Source of the DNA: Chryseobacterium sp. ON_d1
Lineage (GTDB): Bacteria; Bacteroidota; Bacteroidia; Flavobacteriales; Weeksellaceae
Assembly (NCBI RefSeq): GCF_006829085.1
Contig: NZ_BJTC01000002.1
Coordinates: 62,001-126,000 of the forward strand
DNA length: 64,000 nucleotides
Reading direction: 5' to 3'
Shown in pieces: positions 18,965 through 27,940 of the stretch. Position numbers and translations under genes: made by a program. The notes beneath the pieces are model-generated. The model was not told the DNA's origin and ran no database searches. It saw only the letters and a list, made by a program, of their open reading frames with translations. The first letter of the stretch is position 1, and each line of letters begins with the position of its first letter.

Positions 18965-19291
18965 AAAATAATAAAAATTTCTTTGTTTTTGTTTAAGTTG
19001 CTGTATATCATTATATTATTTTTTTATTGTAAAAATTTTATCCTTTTATATAAAATATCTATTGAAAAGTATTTTATTTAATTTTTGGAACATTTTTTTT
19101 AATCAAAACAGTATCATTATGTTAAATAATCCTGTCGGTTGTATTTTTTTACACAAGCTATAGACAGCCGAAATGTTTTAAAATGAGGAAAATAGCAAAA
19201 CAATCTGCTCACTTTAATTTTTCAGCTTCAGACCGGGCTTTATGTATCAAAGCGTCTTAATTAGTGCAAATATATACAAACAGATAATTTT

Positions 19292-19309
19292 AAACACTAA
19301 GTAGTGTCT
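19292..19309. repeat. TetR-associated inverted repeat, box 4 (before the second tetR)
   Basis: AAACACTAAGTAGTGTCT, 46 bases before the second tetR start. One change in the left arm. After the box the leader AATTCATAAACTTGTA is the same as before the first tetR. Confidence 0.6.
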
Positions 19310-19355
19310 AAAATGATAAAAAAAATTCATAAACTTGTATATTGAATGTTTAGTC

Positions 19356-19994
19356 ATGGAAAGAAAGTCAGCATCAGGTAGTATTAGGAATAAGGAACGC
19401 AGTAAAAAGAAGTTTTTGGATGCCGTTGGAAAAATTCTGAAAACAAAAGGGCATGCAGGATTGAAGATTAATGATATTGCTGCTGTTGCCGGAGTGGATA
19501 AAAAAATGATCTATACCTATTTTGGCGGAATGGACGGTTTGATGGATGAATATGTTCGTACACAGGATTACTGGGTGAAGGTAACAAGTGAAGAGGTTGA
19601 AAAGGCAAACCCTAATTTTGAAGATGGAGGAAGAGAGTTTATTGAACAAATGCTTCTGTCACAATTTGATTATGTCTATACCAATAAGGAAGCCCAGAAA
19701 CTGTTGTTATGGACCATTTCTGAACCTCGTAAATCATTAAAAAAACTGATCGATACCCAGGAGGAAAATGGGGAATATATTTTTAAGAGACTGATGGAAT
19801 CCCGTTTCAAAGATAAAATGGATACGTACCGCTCTATTATGGCCATTATGGTTTCAGGGCTCTATTACCTGAATATGTTTGCCTCCCTGAACGGAAGTCT
19901 TTTCTGCGGTATAGACACCAACACTCCTGAAGGACGGGAGAAGATCAAAAAAGCAATATCCTTTATTGTAGATCAGACGTACGAAAACCTGTAA
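19356..19994 (+). CDS. TetR/AcrR family regulator, tandem paralogue 2
   Basis: I start at MERKSASGSIRN to match the first paralogue; a frame from 19335 would add seven residues. The HTH (DIAAVAGVDKKMIYTYFGG) and the C-terminal half (QFDYVYTNKEAQKLLLWTISE, SLFCGIDTNTPEGREKIKK) mirror paralogue 1 closely, while the 70-100 region has diverged (VEKANPNFEDGGREF). That pattern suggests conserved DNA recognition with some ligand or dimer divergence. A bidirectional terminator follows 26 bases after the stop. Target genes are not evident in the window. Confidence 0.88.
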   Translation: MERKSASGSIRNKERSKKKFLDAVGKILKTKGHAGLKINDIAAVAGVDKKMIYTYFGGMDGLMDEYVRTQDYWVKVTSEEVEKANPNFEDGGREFIEQMLLSQFDYVYTNKEAQKLLLWTISEPRKSLKKLIDTQEENGEYIFKRLMESRFKDKMDTYRSIMAIMVSGLYYLNMFASLNGSLFCGIDTNTPEGREKIKKAISFIVDQTYENL

Positions 19995-20020
19995 TTTAAA
20001 GATCAGGGTTGAAGGTATAA

Positions 20021-20046
20021 AAAAGAGGCAAATGAATGCCTCTTTT
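20021..20046. terminator. Bidirectional terminator
   Basis: AAAAGAGGC and GCCTCTTTT pair around AAATGAAT, with A and T runs on both sides. It separates the converging tetR paralogue and the four-gene reverse operon. Confidence 0.85.
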
Positions 20047-20068
20047 TGTGTTTAATCGAAAGGGAATA

Positions 20069-21598
20069 TTATCCTTTATGGTATGGGCATGCTGAAGCCG
20101 TACCAGTATTTCCTGCAGAATTAAAAAATTGCTCTTCAATCACTTTTCTCTGATCCTCAGGGATATCTTCTAATTTACGAAGGGTATTGACCTGGATATG
20201 CGGCCAGCTTGTAGTACCTCCGTCATTTCCGAAATCAAACTCAAAGAATACAATCTGCTCATATTGCAGCTGAAGAATCTCTTTTCCATTCTCAATTACC
20301 GTTTCAATCCACATATTCATGTCCACTTCTACAGTCGGAACAAAACGGTTGACAAAAGGAACATTCAAAATTCCGCCCTGTGCCCCGGTTTTCATCTTGG
20401 AAGACATTCTTACATGAACATAATTGCTGACCTCCTGGCCTCTCAATGTATCCCTGAGCCTCAGATCAGGACGTACAGAGTAAGGATATAAATCATCGGC
20501 CAGTATTCTCTGGGTATAGATTTTGTTTGAGCCCTGATCATTTTTATCATCTAAAGTCTCATGAACCCAGGCCGGTGCAGGTTGGTCAAGATCAATAATA
20601 TTGTCAGGTGTTACTCCTGCATTTCCCATCGTACGGGAAATCGAAAGATGATTAGTATCCCATGCCTCTTTACCATAAGGAAATTTGGGGGAACCATTAA
20701 TTAAATAATAGGTTTTATCAGCAATATTCTGAGGAACAATATCACCAAGTAGAGTAATGGTACTCCCATGAGGAATAACACCGCTTCGGGAAATAGAATA
20801 GTCCGGAATAAAATAAGGCCCGTCAACTCCAGCTCCCGGCTTTATTTCCTGTGCGGGGATAATTTCATAATATTCCTGTCCTGGCTGCAACTGACTTAAA
20901 AGAATATATTTAGGATTTTCCTCGCCATCCGGTGTTATTCTTACAAGAGGTTCGTCTCTGTATTCACCGGTATATCCATACTTTTCAGCATCTTCGGTTG
21001 AAACAGCATGAATACCTCGGTCTCTTTCAATAGATTCCTTCGTGGCTGCATGATTATACACATCACTCAGCCATAGATACATTCCGTTTTCTTCATGAAT
21101 AGGAGTGTATTTTAAAGTTTCCTGACCCTTTACAGTATTCACACTTTTGATACTTTGTTCATATTTAACGGCTCCACAGAAAAGCTCACTGGCTCCACCA
21201 CGGTTACGTACTCCACCGGGAACAATTGAAAATGTTAATTTTTCGATATATTCTTCACTGTCAAAAGCGAATTTTCCTGGTATTGTCCCTGGATTAGTTC
21301 CGGGGGAAGGCATAATCGTAGTATGTATGCCACTTGCTAATGAAGGTTGGGTAATATTCTTATTATAATTCACATTATAGCTTACCCATGTTCCATCTAA
21401 AGCAGCAAGAACTCCGTAGTCTACATTATTCTCAATAGCCTGCAGGTTCTCTTCTCTGAAGGGTCTTACCGGATCATCAATAAGAAGTTTTGAATATCCA
21501 TCCATTAATTGAGCCAGATTGACTTCATTTTGGCCTGGCATTTTACGGAACAGCTGTTCTCCCCCCAATTCGGGACTCTCTTTTTTTCTTTTAAGCAT
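20069..21598 (-). CDS. Large soluble protein, possible heme-binding beta-barrel partner of the GMC operon
   Basis: 509 aa, no signal peptide or membrane segment. I do not recognise it with certainty. Near residue 65, AALDGTWVSYN resembles the opening LxGTW of nitrobindin/THAP4-type heme-binding barrels, and ETLKYTPIHEENGMYLWLSD could be a later barrel strand. The C-terminal half (VHVRMSSKMKTGAQGG, MWIETVIENGKEILQLQYEQ) is beta-rich and has no known motif; the end is ACPYHKG. It is the last gene of a tight reverse operon, 18 bases after the ferritin-like gene. A role in redox chemistry with its neighbours is inference from context. Confidence 0.5.
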   Translation of the reverse strand: MLKRKKESPELGGEQLFRKMPGQNEVNLAQLMDGYSKLLIDDPVRPFREENLQAIENNVDYGVLAALDGTWVSYNVNYNKNITQPSLASGIHTTIMPSPGTNPGTIPGKFAFDSEEYIEKLTFSIVPGGVRNRGGASELFCGAVKYEQSIKSVNTVKGQETLKYTPIHEENGMYLWLSDVYNHAATKESIERDRGIHAVSTEDAEKYGYTGEYRDEPLVRITPDGEENPKYILLSQLQPGQEYYEIIPAQEIKPGAGVDGPYFIPDYSISRSGVIPHGSTITLLGDIVPQNIADKTYYLINGSPKFPYGKEAWDTNHLSISRTMGNAGVTPDNIIDLDQPAPAWVHETLDDKNDQGSNKIYTQRILADDLYPYSVRPDLRLRDTLRGQEVSNYVHVRMSSKMKTGAQGGILNVPFVNRFVPTVEVDMNMWIETVIENGKEILQLQYEQIVFFEFDFGNDGGTTSWPHIQVNTLRKLEDIPEDQRKVIEEQFFNSAGNTGTASACPYHKG

Positions 21599-21616
21599 GA
21601 TATCTGATTTTTATGG

Positions 21617-23083
21617 TTATAAATTGATAAATTCAAATGTAGGGCCTGCATTATACTGAGCATCATAAGGCTGTTTCATTAATCCTACGGCCTGTTCTTT
21701 CAGAGCATACATATACATGATCGATTTTTCGAGCTCTCTCTGGTTTCCTTCCACTGCACTTTGAATAGCATCTAACAAACGTTTGTAGGTTTTATTAAAC
21801 TCAGTAGCCTGTGCGTGTAATTCCTTATTTTTGATATAATCTTCCAGTTTGGGATTCGGCTTCATAGGATATGCCTGGCTCCAGTCTACAGGCAATTCTT
21901 TTCCGGTAGGTGGCGTTGTAACGGGCATCATTCCGTTTTCATCCATAAAAGGTTCATAGTTTCCTCCCAGATAGAAATGCTCATGAAATACTTCTTTGAA
22001 CCTGAAATAGTGTGCCAGCTCCACACCTTCTTCAAACTGTGAGGGATCAATATCAAAAATAGAATCGTCAGCACCTTCGCCCTGTCCCTTGATTTCCTGG
22101 AAAACAGCGATTACTCCTGTTAAAGCTTCTACAGAATGCAGTTTACCGCCGCTTCCATAGTATTGCTCGGGACGGATCTGTTTTGCAGAATCTCCTGTGA
22201 AAATTCCTCCGGTATTCAATTCTTCAAAGTTCTTCGGAAGTGTTCCATGTTTTTTGTAGTAAGCAATGATTTGAAAAATAACGATATAAAAGAATAAGAC
22301 ATCATAGTATTCACCGATAGTATGTACGTTTTCCATGATGAAACCTTTCATATTTTCAAGAGTCCAGAAGTTATTTTCCTGCACAGCTGCTCTTTGGGAA
22401 TATAATGCTGAAGAATCTGTTTCATGATCATATTTCGGTGCCTTTACCAAAGGCTTGCTTGGACTTTCAATTGCAATAAATGTTGCAATACTGTTGGTAG
22501 AGAATGTTTCCAGACCCACATAGAAATCAACATTCATCGGCAGTTTCATCGGGTATGTAGGATAGTTCTCCTGTTGGTTGACAGAAGGCCTGATATCAAT
22601 TGCATTCAGGACATTGCAAACCATGATCAGGTGAAGCATTTCCTCCACAGCAACGCTTCGTATAATTTGTGAAGCCAGGGCATTGGTTCCGTCCTTGATT
22701 GAATATAAAGCAGTAAGATAGGGTGGAATGGTAGAATGTTCAATAAGAATAGCGGTCTGTAAAAGATCTTTTAAAACCGGTTTATAATCAATTTCTGTCA
22801 ACCCTTTTTTAATTTCTGGAATTCCTGAACCCAACTGTGATTCGAGATAAGCATTGAACTCTTTGATCTGATCATTCAGCAAAAAGCCTGTCAGGACTGT
22901 ACTGTGATGCTTCAATCCTTCTGTCCAGTCCTCTTTGCTCAGTGATGGATCAAATAGCAAAGAAGGTAACGAAACACTGTCTGCAATGGCTACCGCACTT
23001 CTGCCTGCTATTGCGGCTCTTTTTGCAGATTTTGATAATGTTTCCTGCGGTTGTTCTGTTTTATGGATAAGTCTTTGTCTCAT
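21617..23083 (-). CDS. Ferritin-like domain protein (VioB-like family)
   Basis: 488 aa. Residues ~100-330 resemble the ferritin-like four-helix domain (Pfam Ferritin-like, seen in VioB-type proteins): TAILIEHSTIPPYLTALYSI carries a helix Glu-x2-His, and VAVEEMLHLIMVCNVLNAI carries the paired Glu and His expected of a di-iron centre; a later helix has EGVELAHYFRFKEVFHEHFY. Some relatives take part in oxidative coupling in natural-product pathways; most are uncharacterised. It starts 4 bases after the GMC dehydrogenase stop, so the two are probably translationally linked. Metal binding is inferred from spacing only, and the reaction is unknown. Confidence 0.7.
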   Translation of the reverse strand: MRQRLIHKTEQPQETLSKSAKRAAIAGRSAVAIADSVSLPSLLFDPSLSKEDWTEGLKHHSTVLTGFLLNDQIKEFNAYLESQLGSGIPEIKKGLTEIDYKPVLKDLLQTAILIEHSTIPPYLTALYSIKDGTNALASQIIRSVAVEEMLHLIMVCNVLNAIDIRPSVNQQENYPTYPMKLPMNVDFYVGLETFSTNSIATFIAIESPSKPLVKAPKYDHETDSSALYSQRAAVQENNFWTLENMKGFIMENVHTIGEYYDVLFFYIVIFQIIAYYKKHGTLPKNFEELNTGGIFTGDSAKQIRPEQYYGSGGKLHSVEALTGVIAVFQEIKGQGEGADDSIFDIDPSQFEEGVELAHYFRFKEVFHEHFYLGGNYEPFMDENGMMPVTTPPTGKELPVDWSQAYPMKPNPKLEDYIKNKELHAQATEFNKTYKRLLDAIQSAVEGNQRELEKSIMYMYALKEQAVGLMKQPYDAQYNAGPTFEFINL

Positions 23084-23087
23084 GTGA

Positions 23088-25163
23088 TTATTTTTTTAAT
23101 TGAATTTCAAGATCAGCAAGAATAGACTCCACAGAACGGATTGTAAATGCTGATAATGTTAAAGTAGGGTTTGAAGTGCCCAGTGTAGTCATATTTCCTG
23201 CTCCTACGATGTATAAATTAGGATGATCCCAGGCTTTACAATAGCTGTTGGTTACAGATTCTTCTGCTTTGGACCCCATTCTGTGGGTTCCTACAATATG
23301 ACCTGCTCCGTTATAAGAATATCTCTTATGGTTGTAGATCACAGAGTTTTTGTCTGCTTCGGTGTATTTTGTAAAATCTTCGATATGTAATCTTTCAAAC
23401 ATCTGGTCTGAAGCTTTTTTAGCCTGTTCCATAGCTTTCATTTCATATTCCGTCAGCTCATAATGAATGACCGGCCGAGGAATACCCAAGGCATCCAGAT
23501 ATTGGTCATTAATGGTCACCCTGTTATTGGGATTAGGCAGCTGTTCAATTTCAAAATGGAATAAAACCTGTTTCGAAAGCCTGTTGGTAAGTGCTTTTCT
23601 TAATTCTGCTCCGAAAAGACCTTTGCCGATGAATTCTGCAACATCAGATCCCGGAGAAAATGCAGGCCAGCCCCAACCCCAATTGTCAAGCGGGGAAATC
23701 CATGCTGAAAACTCACTTCTGAAACTTCCGTCGCGGAAGGACGAAATGTTTGTAGTAGACCCCGGACCTCTGTATGGATAAACCGGTTCAGGGAAAAGCC
23801 CCCAGGTAAGCATTACCATATGGTCCATCAGGTTTCTCCCTACCTGATCACTGCTGTTGGCAACCGTTTTTACACCATTGCTGGTAGTATATTGGGAATT
23901 CAGTAGAATCTTTGGGTTTTCAAAAGCATTAGCAGCAAGAATGACAATGGCATCCGACGTATCAATTGATTCTTCAACAAAGTCTGTTTTTTCTTTTGAA
24001 GTGTATCTTCTCAGATGAACTCTGGAAATTTTATCCTTATCATTCTGATCAACACTTAATCTGTACACAACGCTCTGAGCCTGAACCTGCATGTAAGGAT
24101 TCCGGATGAGGTTTTCGTTATCATTCAATTTATATAAAGCTTTTTTCAGTGTTTTTAAAGCGTTGTATTTCGCCTGTACAGGGCATATCGGAACGCAGGA
24201 AGCATTTCCCTCACATCGTTCTCCCATGTAAGGATTCCAGACTGAACCAAGTGCTTTATATTCTTCTTTTTCAGAACTGTCCAAAACCAGTTTATATCCG
24301 GATTCTTTTGATTCAGCTTTAATGATCTTTGTTTTCCCGTATTTTGGATTCGGAACGGAGTTTCTTCCCTGTGGAGAGGGTACCAGCAGCAGAGGAATAT
24401 CTCCTGAGCTTAGCGTTACGCTCGTTCCTTTGAGCCCTTCAATAATTTTGTGATCCATATAGCTCTGGGGAATTTCTTCCATCGGGAAAACATAATCTCC
24501 ATAATATTTTTCCCTGCTTTCAGAAATAGGATATTCCTGTCTGGAAACTTCTCCCGAAACCCCGATTTCGAATTCAGCCATTTCATAATAAGGCTTTAGC
24601 TCATCATAATCAATTGGCCAGTTGATTGATATTTTTTCTTTCGTATCAGGTTTTTCAGTTGTAATGTTATACTTTTCAGTAAGCCTGAAATCATTCGGAA
24701 GCATTCTTGGTGTGGTTCCCAGCCAGTGAAGGGTAGTTCCGCCTCCCACTCTGATCGCATCGCTGGCAAATGGCATGGGTCCAAACTGTACAAGATACCC
24801 CTTTTTATCAGGATAAGGCTGAACAATATGTTCCATATCAAGGACATTCGGGGAAGGTGCCTGCTTCAGATTCGGATAAGGTGAGTTGGGAACTTTGGCT
24901 TCTTCCCTGTAAAAAGTACGTATATACTCATTATAGGTGGTCATTGAAGAGACGGAATCCAGCTCCACACCGGCTTCCAGACCGGCTTCGTACATAAGGA
25001 TTGATACTTCCCTGATATGATCGGATTTTCCTGCATCTGCACGATGGATCATTTTCCCTTTGGCTACATCAAATACATGATCGGACAGCAGTTTTGCAAT
25101 TAATGATCCTGCGATCCCCGTTCCTACGATGATCACATCTTTTTTGTTTGAAGTCTGATTCAT
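23088..25163 (-). CDS. GMC-family FAD-dependent oxidoreductase
   Basis: Start chosen at MNQTSNKKD, whose ATG overlaps the stop of the preceding gene (ATGA); this gives 691 aa. The FAD-binding GxGxxG is VIIVGTGIAGSLIA near the N-terminus. RVGGGTTLHWLGTTPR is the GMC signature region, and the C-terminal HIVGTHRMGSKAEES plus NLYIVGAGNMTTLGTSNPTLT carry the usual His and substrate-domain motif. A CEGNASCVPICPVQAKYN segment is typical of the gluconate/sorbitol dehydrogenase subgroup. It oxidises an alcohol or sugar; electrons leave by an unknown acceptor. No Tat signal is seen, unlike many periplasmic relatives. Context: small subunit upstream, ferritin-like gene downstream. Confidence 0.88.
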   Translation of the reverse strand: MNQTSNKKDVIIVGTGIAGSLIAKLLSDHVFDVAKGKMIHRADAGKSDHIREVSILMYEAGLEAGVELDSVSSMTTYNEYIRTFYREEAKVPNSPYPNLKQAPSPNVLDMEHIVQPYPDKKGYLVQFGPMPFASDAIRVGGGTTLHWLGTTPRMLPNDFRLTEKYNITTEKPDTKEKISINWPIDYDELKPYYEMAEFEIGVSGEVSRQEYPISESREKYYGDYVFPMEEIPQSYMDHKIIEGLKGTSVTLSSGDIPLLLVPSPQGRNSVPNPKYGKTKIIKAESKESGYKLVLDSSEKEEYKALGSVWNPYMGERCEGNASCVPICPVQAKYNALKTLKKALYKLNDNENLIRNPYMQVQAQSVVYRLSVDQNDKDKISRVHLRRYTSKEKTDFVEESIDTSDAIVILAANAFENPKILLNSQYTTSNGVKTVANSSDQVGRNLMDHMVMLTWGLFPEPVYPYRGPGSTTNISSFRDGSFRSEFSAWISPLDNWGWGWPAFSPGSDVAEFIGKGLFGAELRKALTNRLSKQVLFHFEIEQLPNPNNRVTINDQYLDALGIPRPVIHYELTEYEMKAMEQAKKASDQMFERLHIEDFTKYTEADKNSVIYNHKRYSYNGAGHIVGTHRMGSKAEESVTNSYCKAWDHPNLYIVGAGNMTTLGTSNPTLTLSAFTIRSVESILADLEIQLKK

Positions 25164-25606
25164 GAGTGGGTGTTTACAGGTTTGATATTCCATGATTTGT
25201 AGCCAGGTTGTTTTGCTCCAGGCGGATGGGAATACATCAGGTTCCACACAAGACCTTCTTTGTAAGAAAGATCATTCACATAGGCACTTTCCCATGTTCC
25301 CATGTACCACATGGTCATAACCTTTCCGGCCATGGCATTCATTCCTGGATTTTCAATAATTTCGGCTTGTATGGCCTTTTTCAGTTCCTCTTCACCGGAA
25401 GATTTTTCAAGTATATTTTTAGAAATAGTAAGAAACTCTGCAAAAGTAGCTGCATCAATACTTTTGAGAACATACGTGTAATAGGTTTCTGCCAGGCCGG
25501 TAGACTGTAATTCGTTTACAGTAAACCCTGCAAGCGCTTCCGAGATAGACATAAACACATCGAAATAATAATCATCGACGTTGAGGATTTTGTTAATAAT
25601 ATTCAT
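25160..25606 (-). CDS. Small subunit of a GMC-type dehydrogenase (sugar dehydrogenase small-subunit-like)
   Basis: About 148 aa from MNIINKIL (an upstream in-frame ATG at 25636 would add 10). The helix-rich body ends in TMWYMGTWESAYVNDLSYKEG, then LVWNLMYSHPPGAKQPGYKSW, which resembles the FAD-dependent sugar/sorbitol dehydrogenase small subunit (Pfam FAD-SLDH) in its AxxG...PPG..PGYxxW pattern. In that family it escorts the large subunit and may carry a Tat signal; here no signal is seen, so the complex may be cytosolic. It overlaps the GMC start by 4 bases, supporting a 1:1 complex. The family call is moderate. Confidence 0.6.
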   Translation of the reverse strand: MNIINKILNVDDYYFDVFMSISEALAGFTVNELQSTGLAETYYTYVLKSIDAATFAEFLTISKNILEKSSGEEELKKAIQAEIIENPGMNAMAGKVMTMWYMGTWESAYVNDLSYKEGLVWNLMYSHPPGAKQPGYKSWNIKPVNTHS

Positions 25607-25636
25607 TACATTAAAATTTGGATTAGAGATCTTCAA

Positions 25637-26060
25637 TTTCTTTCAACAGAGGTTGATCACACCAATTGTCCTATAGCTGCCGGGCTTTCAGATACCACAT
25701 TTTTTCTGAAATGATTGAATGTATGCCAAGCGATCCATAGTTATCAGTTTTATTCATCCGAAATTAATCAGATCCCGGCAGATACGATTCAGTATTTCTA
25801 CGTAATTTATATTGATGCAATTTTAATTTTTTGTAATAAACCCTTTGTATATAATAGTTTCAGTGAATATTGTTTTCACTTTGTTTAGAATTATTTTAAA
25901 TAATGTGGTACTGATATCTGAAAGCCGGACAGTTTCAGTGATCTTTAAAAAAATAAACTGATGATCAGGATGTAACGAAACTGAACCTGCAACTGTCTTA
26001 TCATTATGAGTAAGCTTTTGATACACTCATAACCCGAGATAAAACTCAAAACCATTGAAC
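25637..26060. other. Divergent intergenic region
   Basis: Separates the GMC operon from the forward M20 hydrolase and should hold both promoters. A 67-codon reverse ORF (25823-26026) exists, but nothing supports it as a gene. No clear TAnnTTTG was found on either strand. Confidence 0.35.
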
Positions 26061-27374
26061 ATGAAACGATTTACAGTCACTTTATTATGCTTCGCTTCCA
26101 CTTTATTGTCCGCACAGGGACTGAACAGTAAAAAAGAAGCCATTTCTTCCCAAAATATAAAAGTACAACAGGTACATCGATCTGTTCAGCAGGACACAGA
26201 CAGGATATTTGATAAGTTGGTTGCTCTCAGGAGAAGTTTTCATGAAAATCCGGAACTTGCAGGGAATGAAAAACAGACTCAGGAAAAAATTAAAAAATAT
26301 CTACTTGATCTTGGACTGGAAGTTAATACGGATATATATGGTTATGGTGTCATAGGAATTCTGAAAGGAGAAAAAAAGGGGAAAAAGATCGCTTGGAGGT
26401 CTGACATGGATGCTCTTCCGAGTGATTATGCCGACCCCGAAGCTTTCAGGTCAAAAGTAAAAGGAGTTCAGCATGGTTGTGGTCATGATATCCATATGGC
26501 TGTTGGACTGGGAATTGCAGAGGTTCTTGCAAAAAATAAAAAATCCCTGAGAGGAACCGTATATTTTATATTCCAACCTGAAGAAGAAACTTTCAAAGGA
26601 GCAAAAGAAATGCTGAATAATGGATTGCTTACCGCCATACACCCTGATGAAATATATGGGCTGCATGTAACGGCCACTCCTGTGGGGCAGATCATGGTGA
26701 AGTCCCATGAAATGTTTGCTTATCAGAAAAAAATAAGGGTTCAGTTAAAAAATAGATTACCTGAAGATGAAACCAATAGACTGACTAAAAAGATCAGTAA
26801 TTTTCTGATCCGTCTTCATGCTGAAGGTAAACCTTGGGAAATACAATCCATCGTTGATCCTACAATCGGATTAACAAATCCTGATACCATTTTCAAAGAT
26901 TATCTTTTTACAGACGGAAAATTCAATGCTTATTCTAAAAATAATGAGTTTTTTCTTGAAACCTACCTGTATGAAACAAACCCTTCGAATTTAGATAAAA
27001 TAATTCCTGGAGTTCAGAATGTTATTGAAGACAGTGGATATAAAAATGAGCTCTTTTCTGTTTCATTTGTGCAGGGAAATCCAACAGTGATCAATGACGA
27101 AAAGCTTACCCAGTCTGCAACAGAAATTCTTCAGAATATTTATGGAAAAAATACTGTGGCTGCAGATTATGGGCAAGTTCCTTTTTTCAATGATGATTTT
27201 TCTTATTTTCAACAAAAAATTCCAGGAGTATATTTTTTCCTGGGTGGATCTAACTTTGAAAAAGGAGTGATTGCTATGAATCATGCTCCCAATTTTCAGG
27301 TGGATGAAGAAAGCATCAGAACCGGAGTAAAAAGCTTTTCATCATTGATTATTGAACGGCTTACCAGCAATTAG
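26061..27374 (+). CDS. Exported M20 family metallo-amidohydrolase
   Basis: Start at MKRFTVTL, just inside an in-frame TTG; signal peptide MKRFTVTLLCFASTLLSA. The M20 metal motifs are WRSDMDALP, VQHGCGHDIHMAVGL (Cys, His) and the catalytic Glu pair in FQPEEETFKGA; a final His is in IAMNHAPNF. Members of the aminoacylase/IAA-amino acid hydrolase branch cleave N-acyl or amide bonds with two metal ions. About 437 aa is normal. Its stop overlaps the stop region of the convergent Rid gene by 4 bases. The substrate is unknown; periplasmic location is inferred from the signal peptide. Confidence 0.88.
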   Translation: MKRFTVTLLCFASTLLSAQGLNSKKEAISSQNIKVQQVHRSVQQDTDRIFDKLVALRRSFHENPELAGNEKQTQEKIKKYLLDLGLEVNTDIYGYGVIGILKGEKKGKKIAWRSDMDALPSDYADPEAFRSKVKGVQHGCGHDIHMAVGLGIAEVLAKNKKSLRGTVYFIFQPEEETFKGAKEMLNNGLLTAIHPDEIYGLHVTATPVGQIMVKSHEMFAYQKKIRVQLKNRLPEDETNRLTKKISNFLIRLHAEGKPWEIQSIVDPTIGLTNPDTIFKDYLFTDGKFNAYSKNNEFFLETYLYETNPSNLDKIIPGVQNVIEDSGYKNELFSVSFVQGNPTVINDEKLTQSATEILQNIYGKNTVAADYGQVPFFNDDFSYFQQKIPGVYFFLGGSNFEKGVIAMNHAPNFQVDEESIRTGVKSFSSLIIERLTSN

Positions 27375-27787
27375 CTTTTCACGGCAATGGCATCAATCTC
27401 AAACAACATTCCGGGTAAAGCCAGCTTAGTTACAGGGATAAGAGTACTGGTAGGAAGGAATGACTGTTTCCATACTTTATTAGCTTCCTCTGTCCATATC
27501 TCGAGTTTTTCCTCGTTATGATCTACGATGAGCAAAGTGATTTTAACAATATCCTCAAATCTCATCGAATGACTTTGTAAAACAGTTTTTACATTTTTCA
27601 AAGCCTGCTGTACCTGAGATCTGAAGTCATCTGCTAATGCATGGGCAATTCCCTGGCCGCCGCTCTGCCCCGATATAAAACACATTCTGAAGGGTGATTC
27701 TACAGAAATGCTGTGGGAAAAACCATAAGGAGAAGGATCAAATAATTCTGAAGGATTGATCAGTGTTGGATGTTGGTGGATTTCCAT
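27371..27787 (-). CDS. Rid (YjgF/YER057c/UK114) family protein lacking the catalytic Arg
   Basis: 138 aa with the Rid fold: MCFISGQSGG near the start, VQQALKNVKTVLQSHSM in the middle, and the ending MLFEIDAIAVKS. In RidA proper, the imine-deaminating Arg sits in PARSxxEV; here the same place reads PTSTLIPV, with Ser114 at the Arg position. That places it outside the active 2-iminoacid deaminase group, in one of the Rid4-7-type subfamilies of unknown chemistry. It is convergent with the M20 gene. Confidence 0.82.
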   Translation of the reverse strand: MEIHQHPTLINPSELFDPSPYGFSHSISVESPFRMCFISGQSGGQGIAHALADDFRSQVQQALKNVKTVLQSHSMRFEDIVKITLLIVDHNEEKLEIWTEEANKVWKQSFLPTSTLIPVTKLALPGMLFEIDAIAVKS

Positions 27788-27904
27788 AATTTTTTCTTTT
27801 TAATGATGTAAAATTGAGAGATAAAAACTGGAAAAACCTTTACATATGTTGAGACGAATACTGTTTTTAAGTAATAAATTACGAAAATGATAAGGTTGAA
27901 TGTA

Positions 27905-27934
27905 AAAAATGCTGCTCATAAGAACAGCATTTTT
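27905..27934 (-). terminator. Terminator after azoR
   Basis: AAAAATGCTG and CAGCATTTTT pair with a 10-base loop. It lies 7 bases beyond the azoR stop on its downstream side. Confidence 0.8.
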
Positions 27935-27940
27935 AAGATT

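Larger units (their letters stand above)
18744..19355. other. Intergenic region between tetR paralogues, two more modules
   Basis: Begins with a terminator-like hairpin (CCATTAG/CTAATGG near 18777-18800). It then repeats the module of the upstream region: CTTAGTTGTTTCG, GTGAGGGAACTAA and CAATCTGA, the ATGGTTTTAGTTT stretch and box 3, then an AT-rich gap, then box 4 directly before the second tetR. No ORF is supported. Confidence 0.5.

Noticed and set aside
25823..26026. 67-codon reverse ORF in the GMC/M20 intergenic region
   Set aside because: No recognisable motif or supporting signals, and it sits in the region needed for divergent promoters.
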